Below are positions 1 to 8,259 of a DNA stretch of 64,000 nt, in pieces. Source of the DNA: Lysobacter solisilvae (GTDB taxonomy: Bacteria > Pseudomonadota > Gammaproteobacteria > Xanthomonadales > Xanthomonadaceae). The notes beneath the pieces were generated by a model that had not been told where the DNA came from, did no database searches, and worked only from the letters and a program-made list of their open reading frames with translations. Made by a program: the position numbers and the translations under genes. The stretch is from NCBI RefSeq assembly GCF_016613535.2, contig NZ_CP071518.1, positions 3,348,001 to 3,412,000 on the forward strand, written 5' to 3'. Numbering within the stretch: the stretch's first letter is position 1; every line of letters begins with the position of its first letter.

Positions 1-72
1 CTGCACCGTCGTCGCCGCGCATGCCAGCGCCAACGTCAGCATCCATCCCTTGGTCCCGAACGTCTTGCCCAC
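1..72 (-). CDS. N-terminus of an exported protein, cut by the window edge
   Basis: Only the first 24 codons are present, starting at a GTG (positions 72-70) and running off the left edge. The visible residues have a short basic start (MGKTFGTKG) followed by a hydrophobic stretch (WMLTLALACAATT), which is the pattern of a Sec signal peptide. A purine-rich GGGGGTGATGA lies just upstream of the GTG and could serve as ribosome binding site. The mature protein lies outside the window, so its function cannot be judged. Confidence 0.45.
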   Translation of the reverse strand, partial: MGKTFGTKGWMLTLALACAATTVQ

Positions 73-448
73 TCATCACCCCCGCGTTGTTGATGTGCGC
101 AGTGTGGCGGAATGAATGGAAGTGGCGCAGTGCATTTGGTCATGCATGTGAACGCAGGCGGGAGTGCTTGGCATATGTCGCCTGCGTTGGGCCTAGCCGC
201 GCAGCGGCTTTGGCCGGAACCCCTGCCCGTAAGCCACCTTCAACTCGGCGAGCTCCTGCGGTGACAGGTGATACGCAAAGACCTGCAGTACAGGGGACGG
301 AGGGAATTAAGGTCGCTTCTTCCCTCCCGCTTTTTCAGGAGTGGCGACTCCGCGTGGAGTCGCCCGTCGCAGGCATCGGGCGGGTTGGTTACCCCCTCTT
401 TGATTGCCGAATCAAGCCGAGCCGCGAAGCTTCCGCTTGGATGAACTG
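73..448. other. Intergenic stretch with an inverted repeat and a short degenerate reading frame
   Basis: No convincing gene is seen. On the minus strand, 193-306 stays open for 37 codons (reads ...YHLSPQELAELKVAYGQ...) but has no start codon or ribosome site and looks like a remnant. An inverted repeat GGAGGGAA/TTCCCTCC spans 299-327 around a TTAAGGTCGC core. This resembles the palindromic debris near 6.1 and 7.6-8.0 kb and may belong to a REP or transposase-end family. Confidence 0.4.
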
Positions 449-1045
449 TCAGGCAAGGCCCGCGTCACCCTTGAGCCGCCCTCTTAGGTACTTACCAGAA
501 GCTCCCGCTAGCTCGCTCCTGTCAAAGAGCTTGCCTTGGAACTGGAAATCGCGACCAATGCGAATGATGAGCAACTGTTCAAAATCTCCCTGACTCTTGA
601 CGAGCACACGATCGCTGGTTTTCTCAGGCGAGATCGTCTTTACCTCGACAAGCTTTCCGGCAATCGTGCCGTCAGAGCCAGCCCTGTGGGTTGCATGTCG
701 ACGAAGTCCGAACTTGATCTCGGCATAGATCTCTCCGAGCTCTCCCCAGACCTGCAAGTATCTGCCTGTGTTCTCGAAATGGCGCTCAGCGCATTCGACA
801 AGATCCTGGAAGATTTCAGTTTGCTCAAGGACGCTGTAGGGAAATCCTTCCCTGCTCTGAAATGGCTCGCTTGGCTCAATCGAGTAGGCGTCATCTTCCG
901 GCGCTTCTTCAAGTTGAGAGTCGACCCAGTCCCGATCTATGTAGCTCCACTGCCACGGCGCTAGACCAGAGCTGGCGGCGTCGGCGATCTGCTCTGGGCT
1001 ATAGCCGCGCTCCTGCATCTCATGAAGAAAATCCCAATCCCCCAT
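449..1045 (-). CDS. Hypothetical protein with nuclease-like C-terminal half
   Basis: A 198-residue soluble protein that I cannot assign to a named function. The N-terminal third is acidic and rich in Glu and Asp. The C-terminal half contains GELGEIYAEIKFGL followed by a SDGTIAGKLVEVKT stretch. The spacing of Asp, then Glu-Val-Lys on a predicted beta strand, resembles a PD-(D/E)XK restriction-endonuclease-like core, which is inference from the motif only. There is no signal peptide or membrane segment. Base composition is less GC-rich than the neighbours, suggesting an accessory gene. It is isolated, with the next minus-strand gene starting at 1458. Confidence 0.6.
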   Translation of the reverse strand: MGDWDFLHEMQERGYSPEQIADAASSGLAPWQWSYIDRDWVDSQLEEAPEDDAYSIEPSEPFQSREGFPYSVLEQTEIFQDLVECAERHFENTGRYLQVWGELGEIYAEIKFGLRRHATHRAGSDGTIAGKLVEVKTISPEKTSDRVLVKSQGDFEQLLIIRIGRDFQFQGKLFDRSELAGASGKYLRGRLKGDAGLA

Positions 1046-1101
1046 GGTCTCTCCCTAAGCGACTTCGACTCGAATGAATTGTTAGGCCCCAACCCGCGCA
1101 A

Positions 1102-1458
1102 TCACAGGCAATCCCCATAACTGCACGCGGTGAAGAGGCCAAGAAAGAGGAACGCCGGCAACAGTAAGGCGAGTGCAAAAAAAGTGGCCACTACGCGGCC
1201 CGCCACTTGCTTGTAGGGGTAGATCAATACCGCTGCCACGGATGTGATCAGGCCGGTGATGAGCGCCGGAAGTGACCACGGCCAGTCTGACGCACTGGCG
1301 CCGGACCAGTAGCCAGAAGCGGTGCCGACCCAGGCGATTGCCAATCCGAGTAGTACGCCTGCAGCCGAGCGCATCAGATGCTCCACGGTCGAGCGTGCCG
1401 TGACTCTCCCGGTTGCCGGGGCAGTTGATTCCGGAGATGCGTAAGGATTCTCGGACAT
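1102..1458 (-). CDS. Small integral membrane protein, function unknown
   Basis: A 118-residue protein starting at MSENPYASP, a common opening of small bacterial membrane proteins. Ten extra codons lie upstream in frame, but the MSENPYASP start is more natural. Three hydrophobic segments are visible: about residues 33-52, 58-80 and 90-115, the last ending in FLGLFTACSYGDCL. The Cys-containing C-terminus is unusual but no known metal motif is evident. It lies downstream of the small gene at 1485-1763 on the same strand with a short gap, so the two may be cotranscribed. No function can be inferred. Confidence 0.6.
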   Translation of the reverse strand: MSENPYASPESTAPATGRVTARSTVEHLMRSAAGVLLGLAIAWVGTASGYWSGASASDWPWSLPALITGLITSVAAVLIYPYKQVAGRVVATFFALALLLPAFLFLGLFTACSYGDCL

Positions 1459-1484
1459 TGCTGTGCGGCCTGACCCCCGCCCCC

Positions 1485-1763
1485 TCAATCCCGCGCCAGC
1501 CCGCGCGCAGCGGCGGCCGCGGCGCGCAGGACCCGGATGTAGTCCTCGCGCGCCCTCGCCGCCTGGGCGATAGCCGAATCCAGGCCCTCGAAATACGACG
1601 CCACCAGCGCTTGCGCGTTGAACTGGTCGCTCAGCTCGGCCATCGTCTTGGCCACCGTGTCGCGGACATGCCAGTCCACGTTCATGCCCTTCTCTGCTTT
1701 GATGGCGAGGTCGACGACGCGCAGCAGGTGCGGCGTCACGAGACCGACGACAGTGGCTTTCAT
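1485..1763 (-). CDS. Small hypothetical alpha-helical protein
   Basis: A 92-residue protein with no signal peptide or membrane helix. The sequence is rich in Ala, Val, Arg and Asp and is probably all-helical. It contains HLLRVVDLAIKAEKGMNVDW near the start and an Ala-rich C-terminus. I recognise no family. The open frame on this strand shows the G/C third-position preference of the genome, which supports real coding. It is followed on the same strand by the membrane protein at 1102-1458. Confidence 0.45.
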   Translation of the reverse strand: MKATVVGLVTPHLLRVVDLAIKAEKGMNVDWHVRDTVAKTMAELSDQFNAQALVASYFEGLDSAIAQAARAREDYIRVLRAAAAAARGLARD

Positions 1764-1852
1764 CCTTTCAACCCTGGCTTCCGGAACCCCGCAAGATTAC
1801 CGCGACGGGCGGCGGGGGCGGGTTAATTGCCTCCGTTCCCATTGATTGCCCC

Positions 1853-3118
1853 TCACCGCCACGCGCTGCCCACCGTCACGTAGACCGCCTCGTCCTCTGC
1901 CCCCCAGCCGTAGTCGAGGCCGGCGTACAGGCCCATCCGGCGCGCGATGAGGTAGCGGAAGCCGGCGCCCTTGGCCACGGCGCTGGCGGTGTCGCCGAAG
2001 CCGGCCTTGCGGCCCCACGCGCGCCCGGCCCCGGCGAAGCCGACCAGCGCCCAGCGCGGGGTGAGGTTCCAGCGGGCTTCGGCCTCGAGCACCGCGGTGC
2101 GGCGGTCCTCGTAGCGCACGGCGGGGATGCCGCGCAGTTCGACGAAGGGCTGCATGTAGAACGGCACGTCGCCCTGCGCCGCGCGCACGTCGACGCGGCC
2201 GCCCAGCACCAGGCGGCCGTCGGCCAGCGGCCAGTAGGCGAACAGCTTGCCGCGGTACGTCTCGAACACGGTGTCGCTGCCGAAGGCCTTCGCGTAGGAG
2301 ACGCCTTCCAGCGCCCCGATCCAGCCCGAGGACGGGGTGAAGCTGTTGTCGCGCACGTCCATCTCCGCCAGCAGGCCGAGCCCGGAGTTGCGCTCGCCGA
2401 ACTCGCGCGGCTCGAAGTACTGCGCGTCGGACTCGATATCCAACTGCGCCTGCAGGTCCAGGTACAACCACTTCAGCCCCAGGTACAGGTCGCCCTCGCC
2501 GATGCGCCGCTGCACCTGCTGCAGGCTGCCGGTGCCTTCGATGGTGTAGGCGATCTGCCGCGTCGGGCCGGGCCCGTCGATGTAGTAGTCCAGGTTGATT
2601 TGCGGCCGCCCGAGCAGGCCGCGATAGCGCCAGCGGTCCTGCCGGAAATGCATCACGGCGCCCAGCCCGTAGCCCTGGGTGCCGTTCTCGGTCTCGAGGG
2701 CGACCACGCCGAAGATGTCCGGCGTTATGGGCCGCACCTGCCCCGAGGCGGTGGTCCGCGTGGGCGGCCCGTCCGGGCGCCGGAAGAACAGCAGCGCCAG
2801 CCCGCCGCCGTAGCCCACCGCCGGCTCGGTGACGATGACCGGCACCGGCAGCGCGCCCTTGCGATCGAGCAGCCAGGTGGAGGCGTCGAGCTTGCCGTCG
2901 TCGGGGTCGCGGAAGCTGGCGAGGCGTTTGGGTTTGGCGGGCGCGGCCGGTGGCGGCGTTGCGTTGGGACTGCGCGCGGCCTGGTCCGTGGCCTGGTGGG
3001 TGAGCTGCGCCGGATTCGCATCGGTCGGCTGGGCCGTCGCGAGGACCGGCGCGCACGTCAGCAGGGCCGCGCACACGGGCAAGCCCCACCTGATCCGCCT
3101 GAAACCGTCGCCTCGCAT
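1853..3118 (-). CDS. BamA/TamA-family outer-membrane surface antigen
   Basis: A 421-residue protein predicted to sit in the outer membrane as a beta barrel of the bacterial surface antigen type (Omp85-related). The ATG at 3118 is chosen because GGAGGT lies six bases upstream and it opens a clear signal peptide (MRGDGFRRIRWGLPVCAALL...ATAQ). An open frame extends 61 codons further upstream but reads like non-coding sequence. After a Pro/Ala-rich linker, strand-like segments alternate to the C-terminus, including a YGGGLALLFF region and ELRGIPAVRYEDRR; the latter resembles the conserved (V/I)RG(Y/F)-type loop of Omp85 proteins. It is shorter than BamA and lacks POTRA domains, so it is not BamA itself. 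The substrate is unknown. Confidence 0.75.
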   Translation of the reverse strand: MRGDGFRRIRWGLPVCAALLTCAPVLATAQPTDANPAQLTHQATDQAARSPNATPPPAAPAKPKRLASFRDPDDGKLDASTWLLDRKGALPVPVIVTEPAVGYGGGLALLFFRRPDGPPTRTTASGQVRPITPDIFGVVALETENGTQGYGLGAVMHFRQDRWRYRGLLGRPQINLDYYIDGPGPTRQIAYTIEGTGSLQQVQRRIGEGDLYLGLKWLYLDLQAQLDIESDAQYFEPREFGERNSGLGLLAEMDVRDNSFTPSSGWIGALEGVSYAKAFGSDTVFETYRGKLFAYWPLADGRLVLGGRVDVRAAQGDVPFYMQPFVELRGIPAVRYEDRRTAVLEAEARWNLTPRWALVGFAGAGRAWGRKAGFGDTASAVAKGAGFRYLIARRMGLYAGLDYGWGAEDEAVYVTVGSAWR

Positions 3119-3252
3119 GCGACCTCCGTGGTCGGCCAGCGTGGGCGCCGCCGGTGGCGGGTCGCGGGCCACCGGGACACGAGCGCTTCGTCCGCGAAAC
3201 GATGCCAGAGCGGCGTTAGGCCGGGGTGTAGGGGCGCGAGGGGAGTTTCGGG

Positions 3253-3282
3253 ATGGCGATGGCGGGTCGAGACCCGCCCTAT
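3253..3282. repeat. 30-bp repeat with perfect hairpin, copy 1
   Basis: This 30-bp segment recurs identically at 4559-4588. Its core, 3261-3278, is a perfect inverted repeat with arms GGCGGGTC and GACCCGCC. It lies in the gap between the surface antigen gene and the M50-type peptidase gene. No T-run follows, so it is more likely a REP-type element than a simple terminator. Confidence 0.7.
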
Positions 3283-3304
3283 ACCCGCCGACCGCTCGCA
3301 CCGC

Positions 3305-4450
3305 TCAGGCCGCGAGCACGGCCTCGCACAGGCGGTGCTCGCTTTTTTCCATGGCCAGGTCGACCGATTGGCGGGCGCTCGCCCGGGTTTGTTCGAGCAG
3401 TTGCCGCGCCAGTGCGGCGTCACCGGCGCGGGCGGCGGTGAGGGCGCGGCAGCGCAGACGCAGGGTGGGATAGTGCCAGTCGGCGTCCGCGTCGAGCCCG
3501 TGTTCGAGCTCGGCGTCGTTCGGGATTCCCGCCATCGCCCGGGAGAAGCGGATCTCGCAGCGGAGCTGGGCGATGAAGGCCTCCAGGCCGGCCTGCTGCT
3601 CCACGGGCATGGCCGCAACGCGCTCTTCGAGGACGTCATGCAGCGCCGCGGCGCGGTGCCAGTCCAGGCGGTTCTGGTCGGCCTTGAGCACGAACCACAG
3701 ATGGACCAGCGGCATCGGCGCGGGCTGGGTTTCCAGCAGCGCCACCTGGTCGGGCGGCAGTTGGTCCGCCGTCGTTCCCACGGCCGACAGGCCATTGAGG
3801 CGGGCGAAGACCAGTTCGGGCGCTGCCTCGTCGCGGGCGCGCAGCCAGCGCAGCAACATCAGGCCGTCGCTGGCGGCATGCTTCTGCGTGGGCAGCAGGT
3901 TCGTCAGCGCGAGCGGCAGGTTGATCGAGGCGAAGGAGAGCAGCAGCCAGCAGGCGCTGCCGCCTCGCTCCCACAGAGCGGCCGCGAGCAATGCACACAG
4001 CCCACCCACCAGCGCGTTGGCCGCCGGGCCGGCCACCGTCATGAGCATGCACGGCGCGCGCATGGGCACGCGCGGGTCGGGGAACGCCACCACCAACCCG
4101 GCCAACTGCGGCTTCTTCCGGTTCCAGCGCACCCGCCACCCGCGGCGCTGCGCCTTGAACTCCAGGCGCCCGACGCTGGCGTGGAAGACGGTCATCCCGC
4201 TGGCGCGGGCGCCCAGCACGTGCCCGCCCTCGTGCACGGCGACCGCCAGCACCCACAGCGCCACGCACAGGAAGATGCCCAGGAAGCCGAGGTCCTCGCG
4301 CCAGAACGCGACCGCGACGCAGCAGCACGCGACCGAGGCGACAATCGCCAACCAGTTCAGCACGCCCTGAAGGACCTTGCAGGCCAGCTGCGCTGCAGGC
4401 GGCGGGTTCCAGGCGAAGTCGGAGGGCGGGGGCGTGGCGGCGTCTTGCAT
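3305..4450 (-). CDS. M50-type (site-2-protease-like) membrane metallopeptidase
   Basis: A 381-residue polytopic membrane protein. Hydrophobic segments appear at about residues 30-50 and 55-78, around 130-160, and 170-190. A zinc-binding HEGGH motif sits near residue 74 at the end of a membrane helix, matching the HExxH of site-2 proteases. A second conserved region, LLPTQKHAASDGLMLLRWL near residue 190, corresponds to the downstream NxxPxxxxDG motif that supplies the third zinc ligand. The C-terminal half (about 210-381) is soluble, helical and unassigned. Such enzymes cleave substrates within or near the membrane; the target here is unknown. Flanking copies of a 30-bp hairpin repeat bracket the gene. 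Confidence 0.75.
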   Translation of the reverse strand: MQDAATPPPSDFAWNPPPAAQLACKVLQGVLNWLAIVASVACCCVAVAFWREDLGFLGIFLCVALWVLAVAVHEGGHVLGARASGMTVFHASVGRLEFKAQRRGWRVRWNRKKPQLAGLVVAFPDPRVPMRAPCMLMTVAGPAANALVGGLCALLAAALWERGGSACWLLLSFASINLPLALTNLLPTQKHAASDGLMLLRWLRARDEAAPELVFARLNGLSAVGTTADQLPPDQVALLETQPAPMPLVHLWFVLKADQNRLDWHRAAALHDVLEERVAAMPVEQQAGLEAFIAQLRCEIRFSRAMAGIPNDAELEHGLDADADWHYPTLRLRCRALTAARAGDAALARQLLEQTRASARQSVDLAMEKSEHRLCEAVLAA

Positions 4451-4558
4451 GCGGGCGTGGTGCGGGGAAACGGGCGTCAGTCTACTGGGGCCGGGGCGTC
4501 GGGGCCCTGCCCGGAGAGGTCGATCAACCTGACCCCTTTAGGGCCGGAGTTTTTCTGC

Positions 4559-4588
4559 ATGGCGATGGCGGGTCGAGACCCGCCCTAT
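4559..4588. repeat. 30-bp repeat with perfect hairpin, copy 2
   Basis: Identical to 3253-3282, with the inverted-repeat core at 4567-4584. Just before it, at about 4527-4550, is ACCTGACCCCTTTAGGG, which resembles the CTGACCCC ends seen near RAYT-type remnants elsewhere in the window. Confidence 0.7.
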
Positions 4589-4620
4589 GCGCGTTAGCTC
4601 CGTCGCCATTGATCCCGGAC

Positions 4621-5487
4621 TCAAGGCAGCACGGCGTTGCCCCCGGCGTCGGTACACATCGACAGGGGCGTGGTGAAGCTGCTGATGACGTTGTCCTTGG
4701 CCGCAGCGCTACCCGCGCTGGGGGTGCAGATCACGCCGTAGGTGCCGCCGTTGCCGGCGATGACGTTGCCCAGGGCCACCGCGTTGCCGCTGTACGCCAG
4801 CAGGATGCCGCGTGCAGTGCCATAGCCGTCCGGCGTGATCTTGCGGATGCGGTTGCCGGCGACCGCGCTGCCGGCGCTGCCGACCAGGTAGATGCCGTGG
4901 ACGGTGCCATTGCTCCCGGCGCGGGCGGTCACGCCCACGATGGTGTTGTCGAGCACGTCGGTGCCCCAATAGCCCGAAATGCCCACCGCGTCGGTCTGGG
5001 CGGTGCTCAGCCCGGTGTCCATGACGAGGTTGCGCCGCACCACCGAGCCGTCTCCGTCCACGGTCACGCCGTACCACGTGTTCGCCTGGAACCGGTTGTC
5101 TTCGACGATGTGGCCGCCGGACGACCCGAGGGAGGTGCCCTGCAGGAACACGCCGCGGGCGAACCCGCGGATGTTGCAGTTGCGCACGGTGATGTTGAAG
5201 CGGTTGGACGCGGCAATGCCGTTGGACAGCGTGCCCGCGCCCGCGGTCAGGCCGCCCAGCTTGAAGCCGTTGCAATCGATGGTGACGTTGTTGGTGGCGA
5301 TGTTGATCGCATCGGCGAAGGTCAGGCCGGTGGACAGGTCCTTGTTGAAGCACCAGGTGCCCTAGGTGCTGATCGTCGCCGGAAGCGTGGCGATGTACCC
5401 GGTGCAGTTGTCGTAGCTTTCCGCGGCGCGGGCGGACGGGACGAACACGAGCGCGAGGAGCAGGAGGGCCGGCAGACGCAGGTTCAT
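4621..5487 (-). pseudogene. Secreted parallel beta-helix protein interrupted by an in-frame stop
   Basis: The reading frame starts at ATG 5487 with a clear signal peptide (MNLRLPALLLLALVFVPSARA) and a first segment ending ...YIATLPATIST. A TAG codon at 5364-5362 (codon 42) then interrupts it. The same frame continues without further stops to 4621, reading GTWCFNKDLST and then repeated strand-turn units (NRFQANTWYGVTVDGDGSV, DNTIVGVTARAGSNGTVHG), typical of right-handed parallel beta-helix proteins. The ISTxGTWCFNKDL junction is what that family normally shows, so the TAG replaces a single residue codon (one base from CAG, for example). It is therefore a recent nonsense mutation or a base-call error in an otherwise intact 288-codon gene. 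The carbohydrate or adhesion role often given to such proteins is not demonstrable here. Confidence 0.75.
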
Positions 5488-5584
5488 GGGATTCCCAGGT
5501 GGGTGACCGGCGTCCACTGTACCCAAGTACCGCCCCCCCGCACCGCGGGCACCTGACCGTTCAAGCCCCGCGCGGGTGCCTTCG

Positions 5585-6094
5585 TCAGTAGCTGCCCATG
5601 TAGTCCTTCTTGCCGATCTCCACGCCGTTGTGGCGCAGCAGGTCGTACGCCGTGGTGACATGGAAGAAGAACTGCGGCAAGCCGTACGCCAGCAGGTAAG
5701 CCTGGCCGCCGATGCTGCGTTCCTTCGGCGTGCCGGGACGCAGCACGACCTCGCGCTGGTCGCTGCCTTCGAATCGCGCCGCGTCCAGGCCACCGATGAA
5801 GGCCAGGGTCGCCGCGATCCGCTGCTGCAGGTCGGCGAAGGTCTCGTCGCCGCCCTCGTAGGCCGGGACCTCTTCGCCCGCCAGCCGCGCCGACACGCTG
5901 GTGGCGAAATCACAGGCGACCTGCACCTGGCGCGTCAACGGAAACATGTCGGGGAACAAGCGCGACTGCAGCAGCGCGGCCGGGTCGATCTTGCGCTCGG
6001 TCGCGTGGGCTTCGGCCTTGGCCAGGACACCGCCCAGCGCAGCGAGCATCTGCTTGAAGACGGGAACGGACGCGGCGTGCATCGAGAGGGACAT
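5585..6094 (-). CDS. DUF1993 family protein
   Basis: A 169-residue cytosolic protein matching the DUF1993 family in length and layout: MSLSMHAASVPVFKQML at the start, a central FPLTRQVQVACDFA segment, and a C-terminal QFFFHVTTAYDLLRHNGV helix. The start at 6094 is preferred over the longer frame (6124) because GGAG lies upstream and homologous proteins open this way. The family has a DinB-like four-helix look, but its biochemical role is unknown. The gene stands alone, followed upstream by a repeat-rich gap. Confidence 0.85.
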   Translation of the reverse strand: MSLSMHAASVPVFKQMLAALGGVLAKAEAHATERKIDPAALLQSRLFPDMFPLTRQVQVACDFATSVSARLAGEEVPAYEGGDETFADLQQRIAATLAFIGGLDAARFEGSDQREVVLRPGTPKERSIGGQAYLLAYGLPQFFFHVTTAYDLLRHNGVEIGKKDYMGSY

Positions 6095-6409
6095 GGGGGA
6101 CTCCAGTGTTGTGAGTGCGCGCATGGTAGCTGGCGAGCGTGCGTGGTGCGGTTACGAGCCCTGGACAGAGTGGACTTGTCCGGCAGCAACGACGGCACAC
6201 TTACAGCACCCTCACTTTTGCGAGGCCATCAAAGCCCAAGTGGGGCGCGCCGCGGGCCCGAAGAAGATCGGTCGGCCGCGGAAGGATGCAGCAGACCGCG
6301 AAAGGCGACTCCGACCCCTGTTTCGTGTTTCGTAACTGCGTCGGGGCAGCAGGTCGCCGGGACCGCGCGGGGTATTACCTCCGCCCCTTCGAGCGCAAAA
6401 TTCAAATCC
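6095..6409. other. Gap with a probable remnant of a REP-associated transposase
   Basis: No intact gene. On the plus strand, about 6219-6335 reads EAIKAQVGRAAGPKK followed by IGRPRKDAADRERR. The GRPRK-type basic tail is typical of C-termini of REP-associated tyrosine transposases (RAYT, IS200-like). Upstream, 6163-6177 has ACAGAGTGGACTT, and downstream near 6310 is CTCCGACCCCTGTTTCG. Both are motifs of the kind found at ends of such elements. It looks like a decayed element; the catalytic part is missing. Confidence 0.4.
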
Positions 6410-7534
6410 TTAGAACTCCCCTTCGGACAATGAATACGTCTGCATGTTGCCATTCGCAACCTTGAATAACGTCAATCGAATTGAGCTGTAGCGAGTGCCG
6501 TCGGCGACCCGCTCCTCCTCAAGGTCAAATGCCTCTGACCTGGCTAGCGCACCGGTATCCAATTCACGGTACCGGACATCATAGTGACCCACATTCACTT
6601 TTCGAACCGTAAACGCACCGTGCGCAGGAATGAAGAATTGCCGCACTGGCTTAGCAATAGAACCAATAGCAACGAGTTTCACGAGCACATCCGAATCGTT
6701 TTCGGTGTTGTCGACCGTAACCTCAGATAGCCCTCGAGTGTTCAATCGAGGCTCCCCGGTCATGTATCCGGCTCGAGACGGCCACGCTTTCCCGTTTGGC
6801 GCAAGCGCCGGGCGCAAGTATGAAGCCTGCCCGGACTGAGACTGTCGCACTGCTTCCGATCGCGGAATATTGACGGCATTCGCCTGGTCCGACGATTCAA
6901 CTGCGGTACTCGCATTCTGTGAGGACGAATCAATTGCCCCCTCTGCGTCTTGGACCATTGCAGGCTCTGCGGAGGGCTCTCGCACATAGGGCGCCGGACC
7001 TGGAGGTGGTGGGGCCGGGTCAGCGAACTGCGAATAGATGAAGAAGCCCGCCAGTAGCGTAATGGGCCACGCGGCAATCGCCGCAGTGAAGACCACTCGC
7101 ACCAGCCGCCCAACGTGCTCGGCCTTTGTCTTGCGCGGGGGGCGTGCTCCGAGATGCGAACGAACACCTGCGCCACTAGCCGCCGGCCTAGGCTGATACG
7201 GTTCATGTGGAGAGGTGCCGGGGGTTGCTCGACCGGATGTTCCCCCAGCATTGCCGAAAGGCTCGGACCTAGTTTGACCCTCTTGCGTCGCCTGCTCGGC
7301 AGGGCGCTGTTCCTGCCGCGAGATCCATTCATCGTGTTCAAGGCGACGCACTGGATCCGACAATACTGCATAGGCCGCGTTGATAACGGCCATTCTCTGT
7401 GCCGCCTGCCCGTCGCCGAGATTCTTGTCTGGGTGGTACTTTTGAGAAAGTGACCTATAGGCCGCGCGGATCACTTCTTCCGGAGCATCGCGCATGACCT
7501 TTAGATTGTCGTAGTGAGTATGAAGCCTGCCCAT
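6410..7534 (-). CDS. Membrane-anchored J-domain (DnaJ-like) protein
   Basis: A 374-residue protein with an N-terminal J domain (residues about 6-65) that contains the HPD tripeptide in YHPDKNLGDG, required for stimulating Hsp70 ATPase. A Pro/Ser/Glu-rich linker follows, then one transmembrane segment near residues 145-170 (VVFTAAIAAWPITLLAGFF). A C-terminal domain of about 120 residues (RAGYMTGEPRLNTRG...) is predicted to be beta-rich and is unassigned. The start has a strong GGGGGGAAGGG upstream. The topology suggests a co-chaperone that recruits DnaK to a membrane site. Base composition is AT-richer than the core genes, consistent with accessory DNA. Confidence 0.75.
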   Translation of the reverse strand: MGRLHTHYDNLKVMRDAPEEVIRAAYRSLSQKYHPDKNLGDGQAAQRMAVINAAYAVLSDPVRRLEHDEWISRQEQRPAEQATQEGQTRSEPFGNAGGTSGRATPGTSPHEPYQPRPAASGAGVRSHLGARPPRKTKAEHVGRLVRVVFTAAIAAWPITLLAGFFIYSQFADPAPPPPGPAPYVREPSAEPAMVQDAEGAIDSSSQNASTAVESSDQANAVNIPRSEAVRQSQSGQASYLRPALAPNGKAWPSRAGYMTGEPRLNTRGLSEVTVDNTENDSDVLVKLVAIGSIAKPVRQFFIPAHGAFTVRKVNVGHYDVRYRELDTGALARSEAFDLEEERVADGTRYSSIRLTLFKVANGNMQTYSLSEGEF

Positions 7535-8259
7535 CCCTTCCCCCCGAAGGAACTCGTGCGGTCCCTATCTAACCGCAGATTCTTGTTCAACGCCATTCCC
7601 GGGGGAAAATGGGTCAGGTTCACTTTGAAAAAGCATGACCACCCTTTTTCGCTTGGATTGGTGGTGCTGTCCGGCAGCAGGGCTGTCGTCACAGCTCGCT
7701 ATCCCCATCGCAGCCCCCCCGCATCAACTCCCCATGATTCCGGGGCCGAGCGAATCAGTTGCCTCGTCCCCTTCAATTTTTGCTGAAGCGGGAAGCACGT
7801 GACTATCCGCCGGGCCCAAATGCCCCTCGGCGCGACCCAATGGACCCAAAGCCCGACCCCCGTGGCACAAATGGGGACAGGATCAATTTTTCCTGACAAT
7901 GCCCCCTTCAAACACGTTTCCCCTCCGCACTTTTCCCTTACAGCATGGTCCCCTTCCGACTGGCTGCACCCAACTCTCCAAAGCGGTCGAACAACCGCTT
8001 CGAAGCCCGGGTCAGAGTGGACTTTCGCGGCAGCACTGCGGTCATGCCCGGTGGAAGCTCGCGCGACCCGGCCCTGCCCCATCAGGCCGTTAGTCACCTC
8101 CTCCCCATTAATTGCAATGCCCACACTCGGCAAACCCTGACTCGACCGGATCGGAATTTTTTGGCTGCTCCCTACCCCGGTGACCTTTGGCCCATGTCGG
8201 CTGCGGGCCCTGCCGAGGAGGCTTGCGCGTCCCGATCGACCACTGGCCTGGAGTTCCCG
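7535..8259. other. Repeat-rich gap without a gene
   Basis: About 725 bases with no credible gene. It holds several short motifs of one type: AAATGGGTCAGGTTCACTTT (7607-7626), AATGGGGACAGGATCAATTT (7870-7889) and GGGTCAGAGTGGACTTT (8009-8025). These resemble terminal sequences of RAYT/REP elements common in Xanthomonadaceae. The last 30-50 bases probably carry the promoter of the DUF885 gene, but I see no clear -10 box. Confidence 0.4.

Noticed and set aside
2600..4597. 665-residue plus-strand frame opposite the surface antigen and M50-type genes
   Set aside because: Shadow of two minus-strand genes with clear ribosome sites, a signal peptide and metal motifs.
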